Assembly: GCF_023856365.1 (NCBI RefSeq)
Contig: NC_064539.1
Location: 21,641,019-21,705,018, forward strand
From: Brienomyrus brachyistius
Lineage: Eukaryota; Chordata; Actinopteri; Osteoglossiformes; Mormyridae
DNA length: 64,000 bases
Reading direction: 5' to 3'
A program made the position numbers and the translations under genes. A model generated the notes under the pieces. The model worked only from the letters and a program-made list of their open reading frames with translations, was not told where the DNA came from and made no database searches. Below, piece by piece: positions 33,591-58,799 of the stretch. Within the stretch, counting starts at the first letter, position 1, and every line of letters starts with the position of its first letter.

Positions 33591-34300
33591 TCAGGGCCAT
33601 CCCACCGTACTCAGATACCCAGACTGTGTCAAGGAAGTACATGCCGCTTTGCACCAGTATTTTATTGCATAAGGTGCCAGTGTGCGTGTGTGTGTATATA
33701 TATATATACACACAAGTATGTATATACGTATATATCGGAGACGTGCGTCCTGCACTGCTACTTCCTGAACGTCCTGGCTATGTTCGCCTTTCCTCGGCCA
33801 GGCTGCATCTCTGGCAACAGCGTTCACAATCAGGTCACACTGGACTGTGCTTTGGGTCAAGAAATTTAAAAAAAAAACCCTTCAATGAAACATGGGGGGG
33901 AGGGAGTGCAGGCCCAGAAGGGGAGCGGTACACGTCTGCCTCCCCTTCGGCCCGGCCAATGCAAGCTGACCCTTTGCCAGATCTGGACTGGTCTGTCTGT
34001 ACGTTTCCGACAATAGATCTACGACAGAGGACACAGGCAAGGAGCCCAGCGGTGTCATCGCCCAACGCACAGCACTCTCCGAAATCACCCCCCCCCCCCG
34101 GCGGAGAGCGCGGCAGGGCCGCAGCGTACGTAAACTAAGCAACATATTTTTTTTAATGTCAGGAACTTAGCTAAAATTGAAGCCTCATTGTCCTTATTCT
34201 TTGTGTTAAACACCGCATCAGCACATCCAGGCACATCAACACACACGGGAAAGATGACCCAGCCAGTCTAGGCTCAAGCTTAGGTGCCTCATCCTCTTCC

Positions 34301-37300
34301 TCACTGCCTCCTCCTCCTCATTGCCTCCTCAGACTCCAAGCAGAACTTCTCATAAGCTTCTACCATCTCGGGGTCCATTTCATCCTCTTCCTCGTAGTAC
34401 CTGCAAACAAGCGAGACCCATTCAATTTATTAATGTCAAACAAAACAATGAATGCTAAGGAGAGATACACTTCTAAACAAAAATAAATAAAAAAATTTGA
34501 TTTCACTAAAATGGTTCAACAGCTCCTCTTGTGGCTACATGAGTGAACAACATGTCCTATTATGCAGAAAATATCAAAGACATGTGTCCCCCTTCCATGC
34601 TGAGGCTCTTTGTCCAATAAACACAGTACCACTGGGTCAAGCACATAGTTGGGAGGATTCAGGGATTAATGCCCTAAGGGGGTTGATGGCTGGGGGGGGG
34701 GGGGGGGGGGGGTGGCCAGCTTACCCCTCAGTGCCATTCTCCTCACAGACGTCTGGGCAGTAGGCCTCCCTGTCCAGTATGTCTTGGTAGTGCTCAGAAT
34801 ATTCTAGAAGGATAGGGTGCAGAAGAGGCAGGACAGTAAGGACTGAGCAGGCCTCGGCTCTGGACCAGCGAGCGCGTGGTTTCTGCGTACTGACCCGGAT
34901 CTGCGGCCGTGAAGGGCGTGCCGTCTGCCGTGTAGAACGTGGGCTCGTTCTGAGGGGAGACAGGGAGACGCGCATGTGTGTGGGAGTGAGCATCATTCAG
35001 GAGCCCTCCAAACAACTCCCCCCCCCCCCCCAGTGCCCTACGTTAATGGCCTCCTCACCATGAAGTAGTTTGGGTCGTTATCAGGCGTGGCCTCCACGAC
35101 GGCACTCCCGGAGTAGACCCGGCCCCAGTTACTGGACCTCAGCTCCAAAAGACTCAACAGCATCTCCTTCACATCTCTGAGAATAAGCACAGGTCACTGA
35201 GCCTACACAGCCATGTTTGGGCGCCCCCTTGTGGATATCTGGTGTTACTGCCCTCTGACCTGCTGCAGCTGACATCCAGCTGAATGCTTCTTATTTTCGT
35301 GATGAGGTCGTCCATGGTGGTCTCCCCATTCTCCTTCCAGTCATCCTCCAGTACAGAGCCAGTGAGCTGGAGAGACAGCAGAGAGAGACAGGGGATGGGT
35401 CGATTCAGCTGGAGGTCCCTGAAGGTCTAGTAGGACCTCCTGTAGGTCAAGGCAAACGGTGAGACGACGTATAACCCGAATCCCATATATCCACTACGAA
35501 ATTCCTCACAGTGCTGCCTCGCTATCAGGGACTGCGCTACGCTGGGCTGAATCCCCCCCATACCTTGAGCAGCTTCACAATGCAGACGAGGTTTCCATCC
35601 ACGGGATTGTTAAGCAGTGTGTGCACAAGGTCCTTCAGTGCCGGCAGTAGAACCATGGCACGTTTCTGTGATCCTCTGATCTGAGGCCAAGAGGCTCACG
35701 GTCAAACTTCATGAGGCAGAGGTATCTCCAAGAGCAGACACAGCCTGGACACAGCGGCGGGACGGTCCTCACCTCCAAGTTCAGGTAGAGCTCACCCAGG
35801 AAGAGCACATAGGAGTGGAAGGCCTTCTGTACCTCCTCGTTTCCCTTCATGGCCTCATCTCGCGCCTTGTACTCCGTGTGGCACCTGCCACCAGAAGCAC
35901 ACCGAGGAGATTAGCTTGTGAAGGTAATGGAGGATGAAAAGTAGGACTACTGCTAGCGGGGGCACCTTTTCAAGAGAAGCTGCCGGAAATTCCCACTTGA
36001 AGGACTGATGGCCAGATGATGAGACAGGTAGTTGCAGAGTCGTGCCCCAGTGTAGGCAAAGTTTGGGATAGACGTGGCCTATCAAGAGAGAGTTTGGCTG
36101 TCAGGACAGGCAGGTCTGCGGTTCCTCCCAGGGATGGGACCTCCTGCCTGGACCGTACCTGCAAGTATATGAGCCTCACCAGCTCCTGCAGGGTCTCCTC
36201 CGTCGTGATGCACTCATTCAGTGTGGCTGTGAAGTTCTCCATGTCCAGGTCGAAGGTTCCCGGAGAGGCTTCCAGCTGCCCGACAAACTCCTGTACCAGC
36301 TCTGCGAGCCATTCCCCACTATAGTAACTGCCAGAGTCGTCTTCCTGTCCAGGTTCCTTCAGAAAAGGGACAAACATGAGAGAAGAAGCAGGCACAAGTA
36401 TCATGGAGCAGCTCATAAGCAGAAATAGATTTTGCTAGATTTCACCAATTAGGGACCTGAGGGGGGATTCAAGTAAATGTCGGGGGAGGGGGATTCAGAT
36501 CTGTTATTTTACTATGTGGATACATGCCTGTCACTGAACATTAGTGTTAATTTAGAGATGGAAACCTCGCCTGCCTTGTGTTTAATAGGAAGCGGACCCT
36601 CTACTCTGAACTCCTCACCTGCACTAAGGTGTAGCTGAGTGGGTAGAACTCCTTTGCCTCAGCAGACAGGGTCGAGCCTATGGCCAGTGTACCATCACTG
36701 GCAGGAATCTGGTCTGGGTGTGGTGGCCTGGAATCTGCAAGCTGACAGGTGTTACACAGCGAGTATGCACAGGAATGGCACAAACATCATAGCACAGTCT
36801 CTCCCACAGAAGTGATGCAAACGATTAAACCCAGGGTTGACAACTGGCTGGAGTGAGATTTTCAATTCGAGATAAGTCTGCGCATTCATTTACATGCATG
36901 TAAGAGTTTTATCACCTTGTAAATAGTCTGTAGGTTTTGCAAACTATCCCAACGATTCCGATGTAGATAATTTTAGATTAATAATGGAAAAATGTAATTT
37001 GCCTTACGACTTCTGCGGGAGCGTGCGAGTCTGAAAGCGTGTGTGTCACGTCAGATGTGTGAGAGTTGGCAACCCTGTTAAACCCTTAATCTTTTTCTTC
37101 ACCAAGCCAGCATTTGTCGCCTATTCTGCATAGAAACGATTAAGTTTAAAACCAAGCGTTTTCCAGAAAACAGCTACAGAAATGAGTTTCCAACCATAAT
37201 CGCGCGTTTGTCGCTACCAAGCGTTAGCGGCAGGGGAAATACAGACCCGCACAGATCACTGTAGTACTGTTCTCGTACACAGGGAACCACCTGTTACCGG

Positions 37301-37572
37301 GTGTCCCCTCCTGTCACAAAACGTCTCAGCCCCACCGGGTCAGACATGTCCGAGATTCATGACTAAGGACCCTATTAAATCTCCCGCCCCCGCCACACAC
37401 CTCCAGGACCGGCTGGGCAGCTGCTCTCCAGCAACGACGGCGATGTCCTGGGCTGTCGCAGCGGTTCCCGCTGGCTGAACGTAAATCGCGCGGCGTCACC
37501 TCCCTCCAGAGGCCCGTCGGCCTTCAGGGTGCCGCGACCGGCCCCGGGCGCCCGATCGAAGTGCTCGTTCAT
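34301..37572 (-). CDS. PAIP1: PAIP1, poly(A)-binding-protein-interacting protein 1 (428 aa)
   Basis: PAIP1 is an eIF4G-like cytoplasmic factor that binds PABP and eIF4A and stimulates translation. Exons: 37572-37401, 36734-36619, 36356-36159, 36078-35966, 35884-35773, 35680-35564, 35366-35260, 35176-35059, 34949-34895, 34803-34725 and 34400-34301; 1287 nt, in frame. The N-terminus MNEHFDRAPGAGRG matches the family start. A PAM2 motif LSAEAKEFYPLSY lies at residues 80-92. A MIF4G domain follows from about 97 to 310 (ARLCNYLSHHL, FHSYVLFLGELYLNLE). The C-terminal PABP-binding acidic part has NEPTFYTADGTPFTAADPG and DEMDPEMVEAYEKFCLESEE. Human PAIP1 is 479 aa; the shortening is in the N-terminal Pro/Gln-rich part. 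An in-frame upstream ATG at 37605 lies before a TTTCAG acceptor-like site and is probably not used. Confidence 0.97.
34692..34712. repeat. G21 homopolymer in a PAIP1 intron
   Basis: Twenty-one consecutive G residues end 12 nt before the 3' border of PAIP1 exon 10 (34725) as seen on the plus strand. On the PAIP1 sense strand it is a C-run just downstream of the GGGTAAGC donor. Confidence 0.9.
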
Positions 37573-39705
37573 ACCTGCACTGAAACAGGCAGAGCGGGGA
37601 GTCACATCCGAACTGGAAACCGAATCGAAACTTAAGGAGATCGCCGCACACTTTCGGTCTGACTGTTACTGACGCAGAAAACAGAATAAAAAAGCTGTGG
37701 GGGATCCTCACGAAACACAGCTTCCTGCTACAGCTTTGGTTAATCCCTCCCTCTTTCCGTCGCTACCTTTTTCTTTCTCTTTCTTTTCGCAGTATATACG
37801 TATATGTGCGGAGAGTGCCGGGCGCCCCCTGGAGGAGCGTAGGTCTTATGAAAAACAACAACAACAATAATAATAATAATAATAATAATATACAGTTTCT
37901 GAAATCGCTCAATCCCAATTGGGTTCGCGGGGGGGACCGGAGCCTATTCCGGGAACAATGGTTCGTAATAATAATAATAAGAAGAAGAAGAAACATGCTG
38001 ATGTTTTAATGCAGATGAATATATAATAAATTTATAATGAATGGATATAAAAGATGAAATTACACCAAAAGTTACGGAAATGAATGGAAATATGAGTCAA
38101 ACATCTGTCATTATAATTGCTATTATTATTATTATTGTACTGAATATTATTGCTATACTTACTATACTAGGCCGATATTAGATCTGCACATCGGGGGCAG
38201 CTGCAGCCTACGTCAGTCCGGGCATATGACTCCCCTGCCCAATAAGACGCCTTCCCGGCCGCGGTGCGACGTCTTCCGGGTGGCCGATTCGGAAACTCGG
38301 TTGGGAGACACGGCTGGATCTCCGGCCCGTCGGTGAAGGTCAGTACCGGGTAGCGTGATAGATCGTCCTGGGAAGGAGCTTCACGCATAAAATCGCCCCA
38401 GGTGCGGTGAGTGGGGGCGAGATGAGGCGCAGTGCAGCGCGCAGCGAAGCCTCCATTCATTGCCGGCTTTAAAACGGCTTTGTCCTTTTTGCGCTGTTCT
38501 CCGGTTTCCTGCAGCGTAGTTTGGTTTTTCCGCGAAATCCGAGTCATTCATGTGTATTATTAATCAGTGAATTTGAATTCTGCACTTCGAGCCAAGTTTG
38601 GGGAGCTGTATTGATGCGTGGCACCCAAATACAGTTAAAACCCTTTTATAAGCAATGTGCATCGACCTGGACATTACATCCGGAGCGTTTAAACTGCAGT
38701 GCGGGACAAAGCCGCTTCGTGTGAAGTTCTGCTGCGTCGCCGGGAATCAGGGACCAGAATCCCGCAGTATCTGCTGACGTGGTGGTGCCACCTCGGCGTG
38801 TTCAAGGGCATAAAGCTGGTTCGGAAAAAAGTCGTTCGCATGGAGAGATCATAACTCGAGTAAACTGTTGGGGGGAGGCTTGGCCCTTTTTGCGCTGTTT
38901 GACTGAGTACTAAATTAGAAGAAACACTTGGCGCATATAAACGGTTTGCTCCTTTTAGGATTAGAAAGTCGGTGAGGGTGTTTTGAGAGAGCTCACTGCG
39001 CGCGCTGTCCGGCTCCCCCAGTCCCCAGAAAACCGGTCTAACTGTGTGGGATGGCGACCTGGCAGCATGCGAGCAGTCAGTGCCACTGCAATCAGCGCTG
39101 AATGCAGGGACGATGGCGCTGAGAGGCGTGAGAAATCCTCTGGCGGTACCTTTCCGTCCCGACGCCGGCTATTTTTACAGCGAGTTCGTGCGTGGGAAGC
39201 TGCCTGAAGCTGTTCACTTCACTGCCTGACCTTGTTTAACACTTTGCATGCGTGGTCGTGAAAGGGTCCGAGTTTTGTGCACTGCTCAAACCGTAAATTA
39301 ATTGCTCAGAGAAGTAGTTTTACAGGGTAATGCTGATATGAACATGAATTTCATTTATTCCAAAATGATCGGGTGATTGAATTTTAGAATGGGATCCAGT
39401 TCTTGGTCTCACACAAAGTGGCATCAGCTTGTAATGGAAGGGTTCAATGGGGGAAGGGGGTGTTTGAGCTAAATGCAGTGTAGTCTGTCTGCTGTGAGCA
39501 TGCTCAACCTGATAATCACCCTGCACCATGCTATCTGTGTTTCCCCTACCCTTCTCTGTGTTTGACTTGTTTTGCCTGCGTAGCGCTTAGTGTAACGTGA
39601 CCCTCCTCCATGTGCTGTGGTTTGGGACCGGGGCGGGTCAGGGAGCGGGGCCTGCTGGGACAGATCCTGCTTGCTGACTGCTTTGTGCCTCGTGTTCTCT
39701 TACAG
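37573..39705. promoter_or_regulatory. Head-to-head PAIP1/NNT upstream region, CpG-rich
   Basis: PAIP1 (minus) and NNT (plus) diverge from here. Around 38215-38470 the DNA is CpG-rich, with CCAATAAG near 38239, GACGTCTTCCGGG at 38268-38280 (CRE-like half plus ETS) and CGGCCGCGGTGCGACG. A GCG|GTGAGT site at 38406/38407 on the plus strand could close a non-coding NNT exon 1 that splices to the acceptor at 39705. AT-rich repeats (AAT)n at 37864-37890 and ATTATT near 38115-38140 separate the two sides. There is no coding exon. The transcription starts are inferred, not seen. Confidence 0.55.
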
Positions 39706-39750
39706 GAGGAGGATCGCCACCCCTGAGCTTGCCCTGGTATCTACGTTCCC
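39706..39750 (+). other. NNT: NNT 5'UTR part of the first coding exon
   Basis: A clear acceptor CGTGTTCTCTTACAG ends at 39705, 45 nt before the NNT ATG. The start codon therefore lies in an exon preceded by at least one non-coding exon upstream. The start context CGTTCCCATGGCG has a G at +4 and no earlier ATG in this exon. Confidence 0.7.
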
Positions 39751-55105
<15,355 letters not shown>

Positions 55106-56436
55106 CCTCAAAGGCCGCAGGGGGGCACTGTCACCTCCCCAGGAAAAAAAAGTTGGTGTAACAAGTCATAGAAATAACCTTCTTGTTGCCTGTAGCTTTT
55201 TTTTGCCAAACATTAAGCAAGTATTAATGACATTAGATATTTAGGTTAGGTTAATCTTTTTATGTGAAGTGTTGCCCCATTAACCCTATGTCCCCCCCAG
55301 TGATTACAGAAAGAGGAGGAGCAGCCATCTTGTATTTTGTAAAGCACTTAATCCTGCATATGTTATATATCATGGTTCATTTTTGATATAAGCAGATCTA
55401 TTAGCTGGTTAAGCTAAACGAGACAAATTTTGTTAAATATTTAGATTACGGCCTAGCATTTCAAATTACTTTAATTTCATCACTAGATCTCCTGTGATTG
55501 TGGGATTATTTAGTGTTAGTCTAGACTATTTTTTATGGCAGGCATAGATGAGTTAGAGATGTCTAGGGAGGGGGTCCTGGGAAGGTACACGGAGGTTTCA
55601 GCCTGTGGAAGGACCAGGACGGAGGCCCATTCCAGAGGAACATGATCGGGATGACCCTGCCGTCTTCTCTCTCCGTTTCAAAGATTTAGCCGTCAAATGA
55701 AGTAAAGCCAGACTAATTCAGTCTTAGATTTGGACTCCTTTTCCACGACGGGGCTGCCTGCTGGCTCAGAGGTGACCGGGACCTTGACATAAGATGACGT
55801 CTTACTCCTTTGCTGTAAATCGGTGAAGGACTATCGGTTGCTTACCTAGATGTAAATTCCCCTGTGTGGACTGTGCTCAGTTCTTTCATAAAGCACATGT
55901 ATTCCATTAGTCATTTCGTTCATTCACTCTGGGACCTGATGCAGTCCTTAAATGGAGACTGACAGCATTACCAACACAACAGTCCTACCTCTCCACTTCT
56001 TAAAACGACCATTTCCATCATTCTGCTGACAAATGGTTCCATATCCAGCTTCCTTTTTGTCCGAGTTTTCTGTTGTTTTTATGGGTATAAACTTGAGCTT
56101 GGATGTTCTGTGGTGTTACTTTTTGTGCTGGTCTCACATTTACCTCCACAAAATTTTCCTTTATATTCCATGGTTCCAGGTTCATATTTTTATTATTTTA
56201 AAATTTACCTGCTTCTGCCCTGAGCGTGTGGTAGGAAGGGCCAATCGATGAAATGGGACTGAGCTTTAAGGCTGTTGCAAGTCGGTCACTTTTTCATATG
56301 GAAAGATGTTCCATTTGTGTAGAGATGTTCTTTACTACTTCGTAGGGAAACAATAAAATGGAAGAGTGACCCTCAAGCTTGTCATTGTGCCGTGGTGTGA
56401 AGGTGGTGTGAGTTCAGCATGAACCCTCTCAATAAA
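55106..56436 (+). other. NNT: NNT 3'UTR with two polyadenylation signals
   Basis: The sequence after the stop (55103-55105) is AT-rich and free of other genes. AATAAA occurs at 56352-56357, followed by a GT-rich stretch (GTGCCGTGGTGTGAAGGTGG), and again at 56431-56436. I infer a 3'UTR of about 1.25-1.35 kb. Confidence 0.65.
56352..56357 (+). terminator. AATAAA polyadenylation signal of NNT
   Basis: A canonical AATAAA is followed within 40 nt by a GT-rich downstream element. It is the likely 3' end of the NNT mRNA. A second AATAAA lies at 56431-56436. Confidence 0.65.
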
Positions 56437-56511
56437 CCACCCAATAGAATCAAACCCTTGTCCTCTAACTTCCTCCACTTCAGCTGAGTTTCAGCAGAAG
56501 CCTGGTACTTA

Positions 56512-56647
56512 GTCCCGTGTTTCCCAATCTGGTCCTTGGGGACCTACTGACAGTCCCAAGTTTTTGCTCCCTCTCATGGAGCTCGAAGGGAGCAAAAACA
56601 AGGAACGGCTGTGGGTCCCCGAGGACTCGTCTGGGAATCACTGGCTT
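56512..56647. mobile_element. Copy of the palindromic MITE-like family
   Basis: It starts CGTGTTTCCCAATCTGGTCC and ends GGACTCGTCTGGGAATCACT, with internal arms TTTTTGCTCCCTCTCATGG against CGAAGGGAGCAAAAACA. It is the same family as 14044-14201 and 20388-20513 and lies just beyond the NNT 3' end. Confidence 0.7.
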
Positions 56648-56884
56648 AGTCTTTCCTAGAAAATTCCAAAATGTAATCTGTCCCTACCCCCCCCCCCCCC
56701 CCTCCATCCACAGATTGCAAATTACTGGCCTCAAGAGCTTCTCAAACTTTTAGGATCAAGCTTCTGTAACTGAAATGCCAGTTCAGATGTTAGCTAGCGC
56801 TTCAAAAGCTGTCTCTCCAAGTTAGCAGTCTGGCATTGTCTGGATTGCAGCATCACTGATACATCAAACCGCTGCATTGTAACC

Positions 56885-57220
56885 CTACACCATACGTTTC
56901 CAAACACAAGCTAACAACAGTAGCAGACCTAGTAAGATGTAAGGTTCCACGTGCGGTTCTTGTGGTTCCCAATGTTCTTGCAGTTGGTTCATGGTGTCCT
57001 TGCTGTTGACTCCACACTGGCTCATGGGGGCATCAGGCAGCTTCCTGTCAACACGGCTTTGTAGGAAAGGCTGCCATTTCTCCTCCAGTTTAATCAGTTT
57101 CACGCCATGTTTGTCCCTGGGCCCTTCAGGGTTGCAGGGCGCGGTGCTCACATATCTGTAAGAGATGTGGGCCTTCTTGGCGCAGGTGATTACGTATTGT
57201 TCTCTGGCCGGCCCCTCGTG
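56885..57220 (-). CDS. Unassigned open reading frame with a C-terminal hydrophobic segment
   Basis: The frame runs on the minus strand and ends at 56885 in PYILLGLLLLLACVWKRMV, a clean hydrophobic stretch followed by a basic tail. Upstream it reads SRVDRKLPDAPMSQ and STAPCNPEGPRDKHGVKLIK, and it stays open past the first in-frame GTG at 57151 to about 57220. No ATG start lies in the obvious part. An acceptor-like TCTTACAG at about 57156 could make it a terminal exon. I do not recognise the family, and no partner exon was found, so chance or a repeat-derived frame is quite possible. Confidence 0.2.
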   Translation of the reverse strand, partial: HEGPAREQYVITCAKKAHISYRYVSTAPCNPEGPRDKHGVKLIKLEEKWQPFLQSRVDRKLPDAPMSQCGVNSKDTMNQLQEHWEPQEPHVEPYILLGLLLLLACVWKRMV

Positions 57221-58199
57221 TCTGTGCCTGTGGGGTGCTCTGTGTTTGTGAAACCCTCAGCTTGTCATAAGGGTACCTCCATTGCCGTGGAATGGCCCAC
57301 TAAGGCATTCAATGAAAGAACAGGTGTTTGTAGTGACGTGACATGAGAGAGGCGTTGAATGGCCCCACAGAAAAAGCAGAGGCCTCGTAATTAAGGCATG
57401 CTTTGAAGTCCTGGCTGGTTCAGGACTTGCTCTGCGGAGTCACATTTTTGTGTCGTATGTCCTGATATCTATGGCTTGATCTACATCGGCAGCGTCAATG
57501 GGGATTTCGTGTCAAACTTTTTATCAGTATGTGATTTCGAAGATGTTTTGCTTTCTTCAAGGCTGTTTTTCATCGCGATCTGTGCACCTTCGCTCCCCCG
57601 GCTGTGAGTCGGCCCTTCGCTTTCTCCCAGTGGCCCAGGAGGCTGCCATCCTGGGTGAAATGGTAGCTGGATAGTGGGGTGCCGTCTACTCACTGTGGGA
57701 AAGTCTCTGCTTTTAATTTTCAAGCATCCATGTCCTGAAGGTGAGAGTTGATCGTCACCTCCACGGCCTGAGCTTGCTGTCATAGTTGTTTGAATGATGT
57801 TACGTATTGCGAAGCAGGTTGACTTTGATGTGGCACATGGCTTCCGGCATGCTCTGGTCATTACTCTGCAGGTCTGACTGATCTCAGTTCTGGGCTTCTC
57901 TTTTGAGCACATAATTGACTTTTGCAAGACCGCTAATGGAGAAGTTTCAACACTTCCAGCTAACAATATCAGTTGTCAGAAACTGAGAGCTGAATGGATC
58001 TTGCATTGAGCAGGAAAAATCTCTGTGATAGACTTTCCAGGAAACTGTTCTGCGAGCAGTCTACAGCATAGTTTAGGTGGCATCGTTCACATATCCACAA
58101 GACACGGGGACCTGCATTGGGTTCGGTCACTGGGACCTGCAGCTTGCTGAGTTTGCCCTGGAGCATGAAGTAAGTCAGACTCTTTCCTAATAATAGTCC

Positions 58200-58760
58200 C
58201 AATACAGCAGGCCAGGGCAGTGAGAAGCTGAATGCTCTGGCCTTCAATGGACCATAGTTCCGAAGAGAGACTCCTGATAAGCTTGAAGCTCTTTGGAGTG
58301 AACCACAGATGAAACGTAAATCGAATTGTTCTGCCACATCTGCAGAAGATGGATTCAGATAAAGGAACACCTTGCCAGCCCGAAGCACAGGACTGGATCC
58401 ATTATGCTTTGGGGCAGTTTGGCAGTCAGCGAATCAGGAAATGCTTCAAGGACTTATTGATGCAGTGAGTTTCCCTGAGTAGCTCAAATTGAAGCTGAAA
58501 GAGGTTGGGGTATTTCAGTAAGACAACAATCCGGAACATACCTCCAAATCAACCATGAAGTATTTACAGGAAAGCAAGATGAAGGCTTTGGAAAGGTCTT
58601 TGGGTCCCCAGACTTGAGTTTTCCTGATAATCTGTGGGGAGATCTCACACACTCCCCATTTTTATGGAGACCTAAGAATAGCTCCGAGCTAGAAACACTT
58701 CAGGAAAAATTCCCAGAGCAAAAATAGAAAAGGCTTCTTCTCTGGCTGTAAGAACTGTGT
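58200..58760 (+). pseudogene. Tc1/mariner-like transposase relic
   Basis: The plus-strand frames give, with stops and frameshifts, the pieces TGSIMLWGSLA (near 58393) and DNNPEHTSKSTMKYLQESKM (58520-58580), followed by KALERSLGPQT. These match the Tc1-like core order GGSIMLWG, then QQDNDPKHTSK, then the PSQSPDLNP region. Stop codons and the loss of the SPDLNP motif show it is dead. The terminal repeats were not located, so the borders are approximate. Confidence 0.7.
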
Positions 58761-58799
58761 GAAGGTCGGTATGTCTGCCAATGAAGGTGTTATTCAGAA

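Larger units (their letters stand above)
33195..34300 (-). other. PAIP1: PAIP1 3'UTR (inferred)
   Basis: Downstream of the PAIP1 stop (34303-34301) there is no other gene. The first well-placed AATAAA read on the minus strand is at 33219-33214, giving a 3'UTR of about 1.1 kb. It contains a 29-bp direct repeat (about 33500-33590), a TA/CA tract at about 33685-33738 and a C-run near 34089-34099. The extent is inferred only from the polyadenylation signal; a second TTTATT on the plus strand near 33659 could give a shorter form. Confidence 0.6.

Noticed and set aside
37573..37605. In-frame upstream ATG for PAIP1 (MTPRSACFSAG before MNEHFDR)
   Set aside because: The family start is the MxxxFDRAPGAGRG methionine. 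A TTTCAG acceptor-like site lies between the two ATGs, so the upstream codons are probably intronic.
57481..58388. Minus-strand frames of 161 and 139 aa
   Set aside because: No recognisable domain. They overlap the Tc1-like relic and its flank on the opposite strand and have no splice or start support.
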